Below are positions 35,463 to 47,869 of a stretch of DNA of 64,000 nucleotides, piece after piece. The stretch covers positions 44,316,500 to 44,380,499 of the forward strand of contig OX457029.1 in assembly GCA_949752745.1 (NCBI GenBank), in the 5' to 3' direction. Within the stretch, counting starts at the first letter, position 1. The number at the start of each line of letters is the position of its first letter. The translations under genes and the position numbers were made by a program. The stretch is from Protula sp. h YS-2021. Taxonomy: Eukaryota > Annelida > Polychaeta > Sabellida > Serpulidae. The notes under the pieces are model-generated. The model was not told the DNA's origin. It searched no databases and saw only the letters and a program-made list of their open reading frames with translations.

Positions 35463-36665
35463 CGGAACATAAAAGAAACAAAAACTTAAAACTATTTGTT
35501 AAAACTTTTAATAAATTTTAAAATAGCATCCTTTTCTACCATTTGTTTCATTTTTACATGGTTGGTTTCTATTCAAAACGTAGAATTTTTGCGTTTGATC
35601 TGACTTACTCACTGTTTGTCCCTGTTCAACTTAGCTCCAAGAAGCGGTACGCTACAGTTTCCACGCACCGCTCCAAAGCATCACTATACAACGACAAGCA
35701 AGTCAACTGCGCTCGCTTTGAGGCTCCCCTGTGGCTACGCTGTGCGGGATTCGACGACCCATAAGTCTATATTGGCATTTGCTAAAGGCCCTCAAAGTAC
35801 AACGGTAATATTACACAACTTCTGCGTTACGCTTTCTTTAAAAGAAAATAATACGGAAATAACCACAAACCTCCCGCAATAATTGACAGTGGTTTGTATA
35901 CAGGGAGTATACTTTATTACGTGAAAAAGTAACAATAATTTTTGCAATTATCTACCAAAAAACTTTTAAACTGATATTTCAAAAAGAACGTAAAAAATAA
36001 GAGTCAATATTGTGGGTGTACAAAATAAATTTATACGTAATTCTGCATCTAATAACTATTTTAGTATATATTCTACAAATAAACTATAACCCCTTTATTT
36101 AAATGTGTGTCACTTGAGATTGGTCACGTGACATTTAAAGGCAAGAATGTAAACAAAAATTTGACAGGTGGTTGCGGAAGCTGACTTTTCTGAACTTTTC
36201 TGAAACAAATAAAAGATACGAGGGAGAGGAGAAAGAATGGTTACAGTAGATCCAAATTGGTGAAATGAAAAAGAGCATCTTCCGTGGTTCAAAACACATT
36301 TATTTTGTAAAAAATCACAAAATGGTGTACATTTAAGTCGATAGGGTTGCAAAACATGCAGCTGGCTTATTTAGTGGAGTTGGAATCTAGCATTTTGTTG
36401 TCACCAATTACGATCTACTCTAGTCAATTCTATCTCCTCTCCCTCGTATGCATCTCATTAAAAATTGTGCCTGTTTTACAAACAGGGTATATTGGCCATG
36501 AAATTTCTGTAAATGGTTGAATAATAGGGACTGGTGTAAAGGATTCGTACCTCAAAAAATATGAAGTTGACCCCTATCATCTGAACAATGGAAGGGTTCG
36601 TAGCTCTGACAGATATATATACGATGTTATACAAGTCAGAGCTGACTCGGAGCTATGTTCAACTG
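35463..36665. repeat. Dispersed repeat, modules Y then X
   Basis: Module Y (35630-36430, from AGCTCCAAGAAGCGGTACGC) and module X (36459-36660, ending in CAGAGCTGACTCGGAGCT) have close counterparts at 59819-60410 and 60415-60612. Related sequence occurs at 51485-52190, 52565-52720 and 57030-57190. 35463-35610 is related to the flanks of the element at 5446. No protein is encoded. Confidence 0.7.
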
Positions 36666-36669
36666 TTGT

Positions 36670-37225
36670 GTGATTTTATTTGCTGTGGATTGTGCATGGT
36701 CTGAGAGCTTTTATATGAATTTACTTCGTATATTATATTTCACTGGTTTAACATTCACTCTAACACTCAAAAAACTAGTTTTCGATAAGAAAAGACTCGC
36801 ACGATAAGTTTTCCATGCAGTGAGCGATATTGAAAGATTTAGTTTAAAACACGAGACAGCCGATTGAAATTTAAAAGTACTACAACTTATTGTTATTAGT
36901 TTAACACTGTTTAACAAATACGAGTTATATCGTCATCGCGCAAATGCAGGATGTTTTAAAATGAAAACTCACAAAGCGAAAAGCAGACATGAGTGCCGCC
37001 ATTTTGAATATAATATCAGCATGCCAGCTGTGTTTCCTTCGCCGATTCACGGGGCGAGTTTTAACATTATTATTATTTTTATTATTATAAAATGTGGAGA
37101 AAGGGAGCTCTTCGCTAAAGCTTTAGGCTTTGCAATGCGCAAAGCACTGATCGGTCACGAAGAGGACGGAGAAGACAGAGCGAGAACAGGCCTGAGCAGA
37201 AGAGTAGAACCCGAAGTTTTGACAG
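36670..37225. other. Spacer
   Basis: AT-rich, with no recognised exon. A short ATT-rich run lies at 37065-37090. Confidence 0.35.
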
Positions 37226-37229
37226 TTAG

Positions 37230-37919
37230 ACTTCGTTAATATAATCGCCTTAGTCAGTAAGCAAATACAGCAAGCTTAAGAAGTGTTCGAACGGATAGAA
37301 ATTTCCGCATCTGGAGTAGGACTCAAAGCTAATGTGAAGAATAAGGTCATCGCATAAAACCAGGCTCAAAAAATTATCGTCAAAACAAGTGGTGGCTCAG
37401 CACTGGGTGAAGAATCTACATACCTTGGATCTCATGTCAGGTCAGCTGCGGATATAAAAGAGTGAGCTGCACTTGCGCGTGTAGCCTACGAAGAACCGTA
37501 AAGATTTCGCGGACATTATCCAGTAAATGTAACGGAGATTGCACGGCTCGCTGTAGAATATGCCATGCTCTACAGACGTGAGGCATCTCACCTCCTAAGT
37601 AAATTAGAAAGCAGTAACACTAGACTCTTTAGATCTGCTCTTGAAAAACGCGGGGAAAACCTAATCAAAAATAATATCAGAATACTGAAACACGCAGATC
37701 ACTGCCATCGACACCCTGAAGAGGCGGCTTCTAGTTTGATACTATGGACTCCAACCCATGGGAAACAACGCAGAGGCCACCCTGCAAGAACATGTGTCAA
37801 AGACCTCGAAGAAGACACCGGTTTGCGAGGCCAAGTAAACTGCAGATGCAACGCGAGATCGTGTCCGCTGGTGTCATGCAGGTCAACAGATACTGTCGAG
37901 ATCCAGCTCGGTAGGCATG

Positions 37920-37992
<73 letters not shown>
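37230..37992 (+). pseudogene. LINE 3' end (RTE-like), degenerate, with (ATT)n tail
   Basis: 37290-37360 reads as the piece after the RT active site (ISASGVGLKANVK). The 37565-37918 frame contains LLSKLESSNTRLFRSALEKR, HADHCHRHPEE and LILWTPTHGKQRRGHPARTC. The pattern 'W-x-P-x-G-K-R-x-R-G-R-P-x-x-T-x' is the C-terminal hallmark of LINEs that end in a trinucleotide tail. A 72-base (ATT)n run follows at 37919-37992. Stops and a frame change lie between the pieces. Confidence 0.55.
37919..37992. repeat. (ATT)n microsatellite
   Basis: Pure ATT repeat of about 24 units, forming the tail of the LINE fragment before it. Confidence 0.97.
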
Positions 37993-37993
<1 letters not shown>

Positions 37994-39180
37994 ACTTGGG
38001 GATTTTTCACCTCCATAGATCATTGAATTCCTGCGATTTGGTCAGGTGTTGTCATATGGTTCCTTTTCTTTGTCGCAATAACTTTGTCACACAAACTCCT
38101 GTGTGACGGTTAGGGGTCTAGGACGATCAAATTTGACAGACATACTGCAGCATGTCTAGTTGGTCCACCTCAGTTTCTAGAAATTCATTACCATTTTATA
38201 TCCAACGACCATTTAAATTTTGTCACTGAAGCCCATTATAAGGCAGGCACATGCTACTATACAGCTAACAGTACAGCCTATTTACATCGCTACAACCGAC
38301 AAAGAGTGAGGGAATATTGTGCGTATGTGTTATGTGCTTATCTTTGCCGTTGGACTGAACAGCAAATATCTCAGTGGGTATGCTTATCTCCCACATTTCG
38401 GAGATGCTCACCTATAAACATCATATTAAGTTGTTTTTACATTATAAATACTGTTTTGGGTTTCCTTAAATCGCTAAAAAATTAACAAGTGAAGACTGTT
38501 CAGTCAGTTTGTTAAAGATTGTTACGATATAACCTCACAGTAATTTTTATCAGGGACAAGGTAATTATCTATGATAATTATCATTTGACAATTATTAAGA
38601 AGGAAAAATTCATCTCAAAATTCAAACAAAAATTTTGATAACATTCTGCATGATTTTAAAGTGAAAATCTTATCTACTTATCTATCAGACATACTTTATT
38701 CTTTGTTTTGTCTTATTTAGGCTTTGTGTAAACACTGTGACCACACGATCACTAATACCGGGTACCCCAATTCCACCAGTTTTTGGTCATCATACTGCCC
38801 GAGTAGCTTGTGTGGAGCGGGTTTAGAGAAAAAAAAACAGCAGACGTACCAGGTGCACTACCTACCGCATAGCACGGTCTTATCCACGTCTATAATACCT
38901 GAATATAATATTACTTTGCTTGAGATATTTCCCATAAATCGTGTACAATTTACATGTTGATGTGACTTATATGTTGCAATGGAAAGAGTTATAATGCGTC
39001 AACATACCACATGTCTCGGTACTTAAATTCAGTTTGGCGACAGTTTGAGCGATACACTATTAAATCAGATAACATTAAGGCAATTTGCAAAGGATGTAAA
39101 AGTGAAATTCAAGGGATAATTTGGGCGGAGGGTGGTGACGTCATACACATTTCTTAATTTTCTATATGGGTTTAATGTTA
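37993..39180. other. Spacer, no gene recognised
   Basis: AT-rich; a short plus-strand frame at 38724-38960 has no recognisable domain. Confidence 0.35.
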
Positions 39181-39189
39181 AAAAGAAAC

Positions 39190-40020
39190 TGCGACGTATC
39201 TAAAGAATAACTACAACAACTGTGAAATCGATCTGACTGTCCGCTATAGAGATATTTTGCTTAACAACAAATAAAGTTTTACCTAACGGCGTGTTTCTTA
39301 ATTTCACTACACTCGTCAAAAGTTGAAACAGCCGTCCGACTGACCCAAGGAGTACCCATCTTGTTAAAATTGCCGTTTGTCAAGTGCCGTTTTTGCTCGC
39401 TCGACCGGACACAAAATTTCACAGAATCTTTCGGACCCACCAAGCCATAAGCCCACCAAGTTTGAACTTTGCCCGATGTTCAGCGGCTGAGAAATCTTAC
39501 ATGCAAGACTTTAACGTAATGACGTTATACGCCTTTCTTAATTTCACTACATGCGTCAAAAGTTGACAGAGCGTCCAACTGACCCAATAAAAACCCATAT
39601 ATTAAATTTGAAGTCGATACGACTTTCCATTATCGAGGTATTTTGCACACAAGATCTTGTTCAAAATATATACGTTTTTCACGTCATACGTCGCACTCGT
39701 TCGTTCCACTCGCAACAAAATTTTACAGAATCTTTTGGATCTACCAGGCAGCAATCCCACAAAGTTTGGACTTTCTCAATGTTTAGCGACTGAGAAATTT
39801 CGCAAAACCCATTTTTAGATGATGAAGTCATTCGCCTTCCCCAATAATGTAACGTGCGTCAAAAGTTGAAAGAACCGCCCGACCTAATCAAGGAACAAGC
39901 AAATTAAGTTTGAAGTCGATCCGACATTTCGTTCTTGAGATATCTTGAACATAACATTTTGTTCACAACACACACACACAGAACGCAGAAACACTATGTC
40001 TCCCTTTGGTCGGGGAAACA
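39190..40020. repeat. Three loosely tandem copies of a ~300-bp repeat
   Basis: The motif CGTCAAAAGTTGA(A/C)A followed by CCGACTGACCCAA (or a variant) recurs at 39314, 39555 and 39854. Two of the copies continue with AAGTCGAT(A/C)CGAC(T/A)TT and a GAGATAT or GAGGTAT block, and a GAGATATTTTGCTTAACAAC block precedes the first. The last copy ends near TATGTCTCCCTTTGGTCGGGG, an imperfect hairpin. Confidence 0.7.
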
Positions 40021-40054
40021 TGATAATTAGCGAGGCGAGGAGCTACCAAGGTGA

Positions 40055-40260
40055 CTCAACCTTTATATGGTTCGACTAAGCAAACACTTATGACTCAATA
40101 AAGCACGAATAAGTGAAATTGGCTATGAAAATGTACAAGGCATCACAGCCAGCGCAGGAAATTTACATTCAAAACTGATAATTTAAGCGCAAACTGGAAG
40201 GAGGATGGAGAAGGGGATTGTCGTTTGGTGTACTGTCAACGTCTTTCTGGCAGCAGCGAA
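40055..40260 (+). pseudogene. Fossil non-LTR reverse transcriptase fragment
   Basis: One frame, with two in-frame stops, reads FIWFD.ANTYDSIKHE. then VKLAMKMYKASQPAQEIYIQ. This resembles the RT block 'Y-K-K-A-(F/Y)-D-S-x-x-H' and the helix after it. The similarity is short and the piece is clearly dead. Confidence 0.35.
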
Positions 40261-40269
40261 TATAATTAT

Positions 40270-41280
40270 AGACATTGCAAAGAAAATGTTAAAGGCCCAA
40301 GTTAAGAAACGGCCAGCAACAGCACCCGGCAAAAGCATTTAATAACTTAGCTGTTAGAAATCTTAAGCTCAAACGAGCCTGATGGATACTGAAAAGGCCT
40401 GAACAACCTTTATTAGGAAAGAAGTGGTTTTGTTGCTGATCTCAAGTTCTTTACAAATGTTTCTTCAACAAATGAGCCCTGCCTTTTTTTTTTTTTTTAC
40501 AAGAAGTTGGTGATCATAATAACAGTGTTTCCTCCTGCGCTTATAAGATAGGCAAATAAGTATGCAAAAATAGATAACACTTTGCTTCTTGCATGAAAAC
40601 ACCAGCGTCGAAGGACATCCTTCCAAAAGACCCTTTTCTATCTCCCTGGTAAATTGTTCACTTTGAAAAGCTGCTCACCCAGAGAAAAAGTTACACCGAT
40701 GTGTACACCTGAGCACACACTGAACAGCTCCTCACAGAACTTTACATAGAGAAAACTAACCTTTCTGGAATGAATCATTTTGATCGTGTGGTAATGACTT
40801 CAACGATAATCATCATTCAGTCTGCTGATAACCTCCCCCCCTCCCCCCCCCCCGCCACCCCCGCCACCCCCCCCCCCCCCAATCTTTCTGAATACAGATT
40901 TTCATGTCAGAGCACAAACCGCTTCAAAGTATTCTTGATGTCAAAAAAATGCACACCATATTTACCCTTGTACACACACTTCAACACTTAATTTCAAGGA
41001 AGTTGGACGAAATGAAAACAAGGTGGAGGTTTGGGCGCGATAATGGCGGTCCAAGCTAAGATGTGTGACTTCTTAGCCGTCTTTTAAATTGAAAAATGTT
41101 CCCGGGCCAAAGTTGGAAAAGGAAAGGGTTTCTCAAGGTCCCAATGGTGCCCCTGGGTGCACATGAAAATGTCTCTGGAGTTTCACTGAGACCTTAGGCC
41201 TTAGGGATCGGACGTCAAGAATCCCCTACATGATTCTCGAAAAGCCCTTAAGTAACTAAACAATAGTTATTTGTGAATTT
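40270..41280. other. Spacer with C-rich tract
   Basis: No exon was recognised. A C-rich low-complexity run lies at 40835-40880. Because the exon at 41283 ends in a splice donor on the minus strand, at least one further exon of that gene should lie at lower coordinates. Confidence 0.4.
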
Positions 41281-41282
41281 AC

Positions 41283-44200
41283 CTGTGTATTAAGGTTTTT
41301 CCTGAGGACAGACGTTAGCTTGTGCTGTGTCGCAGTCTGGGTAGCCCCCGGTGGGGTACCGGCCTGGCCGTCGTTAGGATACAACGTAATGACTTTTGCC
41401 TGCTGTGAGCTGTGTGATCCTGCTGCCTTTTTTGACGTGGATGGCGTGGGCTCTGAAGAATCGCCCATTTGCAAATATATCACCTGTGTATATAAACACA
41501 CACACAATACAGCCTCTGAAATGGATGTTGAACATTGACATTTAACCATGGCAGCACAGGAATAACTTTGGAGATAGAGTTCGTTAACAATGCAAGGTGT
41601 CTAAACGATAGCTTCGGCTTTTGCACAAAATTTGCCGTTGGTCTGCCACGAAGCAAACTCGCAAATTCCACACTAGCCAACATTACTCACACATATCAAA
41701 ACCTCGCAAAAGACTAACTCCTATTAATCACCAAAATAACTCAACCTACATTAGACGATAAGCCTTTCTTCAACTGAGCGAGTTCCTTTTCTCTCTGTTC
41801 CAATAAGTCCTCCAAATGTTGAACTTTGCTTGTCAGGTCCTCCGCACAATATGGTCTCCTTATTTTGGTCGGAATTTCAACTTCTGCTTCACTACAGCTG
41901 TCGGTCTCGCTGTCATTACGGCTGAGACTGAAAATTTTATTTCTATAACCAATTAACCGAGTCTTTTGGTCAAAACCAGACACGTCATGTTCCTCTAAAA
42001 GAAGTCACGTTCTTGAAACTGGAAAGGAAATTCTTTACATTTCAGAAATGAAATGCGTAGCTTTCTTTTCTTTATATTATATTCATTACTCTTTTTACAC
42101 TGTTGATAGTCAAATTTAAAACGAAGAACAGAAAAGCCTCACCGTTCTTGGTACAGTCTTTTTCTCGTGGCCTTTTCCTTTCCACTCACTCCTTCAAGAT
42201 TAAAATTTGTGCTTTCGCTGAAGGCCGCTAGAGGCCGCACCGGGGTACTCGACGTGTACACGTGATCCACGGGTAGGGTAGTGTACGTCTGGATCTCTTC
42301 TGGATGTAAAGGCAGTGTGATTAAACTGTCCGTGTGCTCACCAGTAGTGGTTTGGTTATCGAGTATCACGTCGAGCTCACCCGATGCGATCTGCTGCTCC
42401 GCGAATTCCTGGGTCAGGAAAGCTGCCGCGCTATCGCTTTGTCCTTCACAAGGATTGGTGTTTTTGGCTGGTAAATTTGATTGGCTGGTAGCATTCACGG
42501 ATTGCTTCTGTGTATCTCTGCGTGTTGGGGACAAATTTGCTTGCCTTTTTAATTTCTGAAACAGGATAAAATTTTTAAATTACGAAAATAAATAATTCGA
42601 CACTTGAGCAGTTATTTCATTTTCAAATTCTCACTTTTTAAGGTGCAAAATGTGTTTCGCTGTTTCTCACAATATATAAAGATTGCGTCGTGCGCCAAAC
42701 GACAACTGTTGTTAGAAAAGAGTGCTTTTAGCAGGTCTGCTGGTATTCAGACAAAGACATTCGAATTTTCATATTTTTGTAACCAGTCATCCTATCGGTT
42801 TTTTTTTTACCGAGCAACAATTAGAAACTTTCAAACTGTCACCTGCTTTGATTGTCGCAGACGTTTCTTTATTTCAGCCAACTGACTTTCCGGTTTGTTA
42901 ACCTGGAAATAAAAATTGCCTTCATCCCCGAAAGAAGTTATGAATTATGTGTGATGCTAAAAATGTTACCTTTGAAGAAACAGTGTTTGAAGTGGCAACT
43001 TCTTCAATCTGAGCTGCTTTTTTCATCCCCAGAATTTCAATAAATCAATTTCAACTTGTTTAGGCTTCCTTGTTTATTTTTTTTTTTATCGTTTGTATCG
43101 TTATCGTTACCTTTACCCGATAAGGGGATAGGATCATATTTCCGTTGAAGTAAATATGTGGCGCAGAAGGTACTTTCATTTATTACAAAAGGCATTCACC
43201 CAGCTTGAAAGTTGGTTTTCAAATTGGATACTTTGTGGAATTTCCAACCAAATTAGGTAAATTAAATTAAAATCAAACGCACGCGCGATAACTTGTTGAA
43301 AAATTACCGTGCCACATTTTATTTTTACAAATCAAATAGAGAGTGTGATTTTCATACAGAAACAAGAAAAGACGTTTCACCTTTCGCAAAGCACATTCGG
43401 GGCATTCGGACAAGACCTCTTCAACCATGTCCCTGGTCACGCCCAAGTAGAGTTTATTCAGCTGTTCACAAACAAATACAAGCACCAGAATTTAACACGG
43501 TACCTCAGCGATACCATTAAAAGATACGCCACGAGACGAAAAAGCGAAACAAGAATTTTGGCTTTTCAACAAGAAAAGTTTTCCAGAAAAAAGATCGCCA
43601 GCCGGGTGAATTTTTGTCAAATTTGCCACGAGAAACCAGATTTGTTTCCTTCCTGGCCTTACCAACCAACCAACCAACCCCCCTCCCCCCTTCGACTAAC
43701 CTCAGTTATAGTTTATAGTCCTTCCTGGGTCAACTATTTTCCTTTTATCGCAATCCTACCAATGCATTAAATTTTGGCAATCCATCATTGTGGTTCTCTA
43801 ACGTACTAACCCACGCAACATTCTCCAATAGTCTCCATTTTGATCAATTCCGTCCTCACCTTTTGGAAAGTTCTATTAATGCCAATGTGGCCCTTCCGTT
43901 CATGCTCGTCCAGGACCAGATCACATGCTTCCGGTGCGGGAACCACGCGCTTCTCGTACGTTTGTTTCGTCACCTTGTCCGTTATTGCTGCCATAAGGAC
44001 GCCATCTGTGAAGTGAAGGTTCCACTCCTTAAAATGGCCTTTTAAATGGCATCTGAAAAACAAAGAGAACCGCTTTTAGAAATCACTCATTAATACCTTA
44101 GCTGTTATACTTTCAAAAACATCTCTGGTCTGTTTTCTGGTAGGAAAATAAAAATTCGAGTACTTTATATTTATTAACTCAGAACACACGTGAACAAAAT

Positions 44201-44522
44201 TCGATTTCACAAGATAATGTTTTCATGGCAATCCAGAGCAAAGAGGTAAATTGGGCGATTTTTTTTTCTTTTCATATAGGGTTATCATTCACTTTGACAT
44301 CAACATAGCCCTTAGTCACGTGACGCACCTGCGACTGGTGGTGCTGTTTAGCTCACGCACACTGTCGCTGGGAAGCTTCACGTAGCGGTTCGTGCCGGCA
44401 TGACCCTTCGAGGCGCTGAGCGCTACGAATACCTCGTTCGTCCAGTCTATTGGCAAATTCTCTTCGTACACGCCTGCGATGTACAGCAGGACATTGTACA
44501 GTTCCTGGCTCACCTTCACCAT
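41283..44522 (-). CDS. Spliced gene with integrase-type H2C2 zinc-binding domain and coiled coil, product unknown
   Basis: Minus-strand exons with AG/GT borders: 44329-44522, 43860-44052, 43381-43461 (phases fit), then 42970 to about 43010 (start unclear), 42843-42902, 42143-42555, about 41750-41998 (start unclear) and 41283-41483. The second and third exons join into HERKGH, 28 residues, then CPEC: the HX4H-X28-CX2C zinc module that precedes the core in retroviral/Ty3 integrases. No DDE core follows. Later exons are Lys/Arg-rich (VNKPESQLAEIKKRLRQSKQ), then Ser/Thr/Gln-rich, then a coiled coil (LTSKVQHLEDLLEQREKEL), then a Ser/Thr/Pro-rich part. This looks like a nuclear regulatory protein with a domesticated module; that function is inference. 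Both ends are missing. The joint between 42143-42555 and the coiled-coil exon does not keep phase with the sites I see. Confidence 0.6.
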
Positions 44523-44649
44523 CTGTTAAGTGAAAATGGAAAAATTTACTTCTAACGCCGAAGCATTCATGCGCAGGATTGGGTTTTTGCCTCGCAAAAA
44601 GTTGTTTTTGCCGGGACAGAGGCAAAAAAAACAAAAACGGATTTTACCT

Positions 44650-46310
44650 GGCAAAAACTAACTCGATCAAGCAAGGTTTCAGAAACGGCCTGTCGGGTAC
44701 GTGAATATCCGGGTCTTAGCACCTGGATCAATTTTATAAAGTCCGGTTGTTCTACACTAAGACTGGTCAAGGATGTTAGTGACTCCTATACACAAAAAGG
44801 GCGACAAACTTAACCCAGAGAACTACAGAGCTATATCTTTGCTTTCAATACCAGGGAAAGTTTTCTGTCGCATCTTGTTAGAAAGGATGAAAGACCAAAC
44901 AGAGAAAGCCACAAGAGAAAGCCAATTTGGTTGTAGACCAACAAGAGGTACTGTAGACGATATTTTTATCACGAGACAGATTATCGAAAAATCCAAAGAA
45001 CACAATGTGCCGCTTCATTTTAATTTCGTGGATTTCAAAGCGGCATTTGACAAGAGGATGATGAAAGCTATTGGCATTGATCCAAAAATTGTACGTATAA
45101 TTGAGTCCTTGTATAATGAAACGGAATGCACAGTAATAATTGATGGCCAACTAACAGACTGGTTTAAGGTTGAAATAGGTGTTCGTCAAGGATGTTTACT
45201 ATCGCCAACAGTCTTTAATATATTTCTAGAATATGTTATGAAGGAAATAAAATATCTAGATCAAACTTTGAATATGAACGACACACTTTCAATATATATA
45301 AGATACGCTGATGACACCACCCTTCTCTACGCAATATTCGAGAAACTGCAACTGTCTACAGCTGAACTAGAACAAGCATTAAAAATATTTGAGGATGAAA
45401 ATCAACGGTGCCAAATGCAAGATAATGTCACCAAGTCAAGGCCCAATCATGATCGATGGTGTGCAAGTCGAACCAGTTAATGAATTTGTCTTCCTCGGCA
45501 GCTCGGTACCGGACAGTTCGGCTGACGTTAAGAGAAGAATCGCCTTGGCATCTTCAGCATTTGGTCGCCTAAATCAATCTGTATGGAACGAGCACAAGAT
45601 CTGCCGGGCACTGAAAATAAGACTTTACAAAGCCCTCATCTTACCTATAGCGATATATGCCTCCGAAACATTAAAGTATTTGAAATGAGATGTCTTCGTG
45701 CAATCCTCGGTGTCACCTTAAAGGACAGATTATCAAATGAAACCATACGACAGAGACTAATTCCGGACCAACCATAACGGAAGAAATAAAGAAAAGGCGA
45801 TTGCGATGGTTCGGTCACGTAACTAGACGTCCCCTAGAGAATTATGTCTCAAGAGTGTACCGACAAGACTTCCCTAATTCAAGACCCCGCGGAAGACCAG
45901 TCAAACGTTGGATAGACCAAGTGAGGCAAGATGCAGGCATACCCATCGCAACAGCTGAATTGCGGGCAGCTGATAGGAAAGGCTGGAGGCGAGCGAGCTA
46001 CATAGTGGGAGCAAGGGGCGGCCAACGCCTGTGCCAATAATGATGATGATGATAATGTTGTTGTTCTACGAAGCTAAATGGGATATTGCACCCAGTGACG
46101 ACCTTTGCAACTTGCAAATCAATCATATTTTTTAGGTCTTTTGATGTTTTTATAATGTTTCCTTTTGGCTGCTTCCGAAAAAGCCGAGCTAGGCACGGCT
46201 TATCGTTTGTTTGCAGAGTCGAACAAGATCGATTTCTTTTGAGTATTGAACCCCCATTTTCGACCAGTTTCCTTATATTCTCCTGAATCTCTCAAAACAG
46301 TGCATTTTTG
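44650..46310 (-). pseudogene. hAT-type transposase-like coding remnant, split by an RTE insertion
   Basis: Minus-strand reading from about 46310 gives NDKPCLARLFRKQPKGN, DLKNMIDLQVAKVV and TGCNIPFSF, then the RTE interrupts. On the other side, from 44755, the frame resumes with VEQPDFIKLIQVLRPGYSRT and AVSETLLDRV. This is the hAT/ZBED block 'A-x-x-(I/V)-x-x-x-G-x-P-F-x-x-V-E-x-x-x-F-x-x-L-x-x-L-x-P-x-Y'. The reading frame is continuous once the insertion and one copy of the target duplication are disregarded. The DDE core and C-terminal dimerisation domain were not found. Whether it was part of the gene at 41.3-44.5 kb, same strand and just downstream, is unknown. Confidence 0.6.
44756..46059 (+). 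mobile_element. 5'-truncated RTE-type LINE with 10-bp target-site duplication
   Basis: RT begins inside the domain: MLVTPIHKKGDKLNPENYRA, LLSIPGKVFCRILLERM, FGCRPTRGTVDDIF, VDFKAAFD (first catalytic Asp), GVRQGCLLSPTVFNIFLEYV, and YADD at 45304-45315. A frameshift near 45389 leads into INGAKCKIMS and VNEFVFLGSSVPD. A second break near 45680 and a third near 45777 lead to MRWFGHVTRRP and RGRPVKRWIDQVRQDAGI. It ends at TGATGATGATGATAATG. A few codons after FKAAFD are missing. GTTGTTCTAC flanks it on both sides (44746-44755 and 46060-46069). No endonuclease remains. Confidence 0.85.
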
Positions 46311-47860
46311 ATGGTGATTTTCATTCGACTTGCTTTGTTTGAAATAACATGACCACGTTTTTTCTGTTTTGCAAGCGTTTTTCATCCTATTTGATTTCAG
46401 TAAAATGAATGCACACTGAATCTTTTGGTCTATCACCTTTATACATGTTTGCAATCTAAAAAGTTATGTTTCAAAGCCAGTACTTAGCACCTAACTGAGC
46501 AATGGTCCTCATTACCTTTCGTAAATAAGGTCTGGAAAAACCTTTTATTATACCTGAATGCCTTTATCAAATCCTCTTAAATACACTGGATCAGCAGGAG
46601 AAAATTCGAGATTGCGTAATTACGTAAGAATTACGTAAGAATTAAAGACCAAATGTAAATTTAGGACTGTGGCCATCAATACCGGGTATTATCTTCGCTG
46701 GGTACATGAATAAACACAATGATTCCAGCAAATTTAAAAAAGTGTGGCATCACAACTTAAAATCTTTTGAAAAGGGGACAACAGTTTTGGCCATTTTTGC
46801 CATGTCCGAAAGCATTTTTTCAGACGGTAAAACCTGGTAAACCCCATTGTAAAAACCGCCTGTGGCAAAAAATGCGAACCCTGTTATGAGTCAACCATGT
46901 TCATGTTTACTAACTGAACATAAAGTTAACTAGCATGGCCTGTGCACATAAAACATCAATGTACAGGGGTTTATCATACACTTTCTATAGAGACCTATTC
47001 AATATTTTATTTTTATAAAGAAACCACATGTATCCCCGACCAATTTCGTGGTTCTGTAATGCGCATTTTCCATTTTTCCTTTTACAGAAATAAAAGAATA
47101 TTTTTCCTTTTCTGCAAATATAATGACACTTCATAGTGAAAAATTATTCACAGGCAGGCAAAATATTCAAAAACCTTGCAAAGTGTAATTATATGCAGCA
47201 TTTTTAATCATGAGATGTTAAAAGAAAATATGAATCCTGATATTTTTCCCTCTGTATTTCTTTATATTGAGTCCAGTGATACTTTAGGACCTTTCCAATG
47301 GATGTAACTTTTCGACAGCAAATTTATTGGGATAAATTATACCAGTTAGATACACTGGAGGACTTATGCTTTCTTTACCGGCTAGTTTACCGGGCCTATC
47401 GCCCAGGTATTTTATTCTTGAGCGTTAATGTATTGTTTTGCAATACTTCTGGAATGTTTTTAGTATATCTGCATTGAACTATGATGACCCTATAGCCACT
47501 TTCCAATAATGCACCTTTCTTTGCTTTCTTCTGCCATACTTGATGATTTTCTTCCCAGGCGTATGTACTGGAATTTCAATGGTGCATTTGTCGTCAACGT
47601 GCTCTTAATGTGTCTATTACACAATTACGGTCAGGAATCTGTGATGGAAACCCCGTTAGTGAGCACATGCAGGCCTTTACTAAATCTAAAGCTGCCTCGA
47701 ACAGTAGCTTTGAAATGACGCTAATGGAGATCAATATAGTCCATTAAAATGTTTCACTATGTATCGATCCTATGACAACTGCATTGGGTTTTCTTTTTAT
47801 CATTGCTTATTGAAGGCCCTTTTTCGTATTAATGGTTACTTTGTGTGGTTTAGATGGCGA
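46311..47860. other. Spacer, no gene recognised
   Basis: AT-rich; short frames only. The part next to 46310 may hold more decayed hAT sequence. Confidence 0.35.
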
Positions 47861-47869
47861 AGGTTTAGG

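Noticed and set aside
44567..44770. A separate gene for the 67-codon minus-strand frame
   Set aside because: Only the part below 44756 is hAT-like coding; the first residues come from the opposite strand of the RTE insertion.
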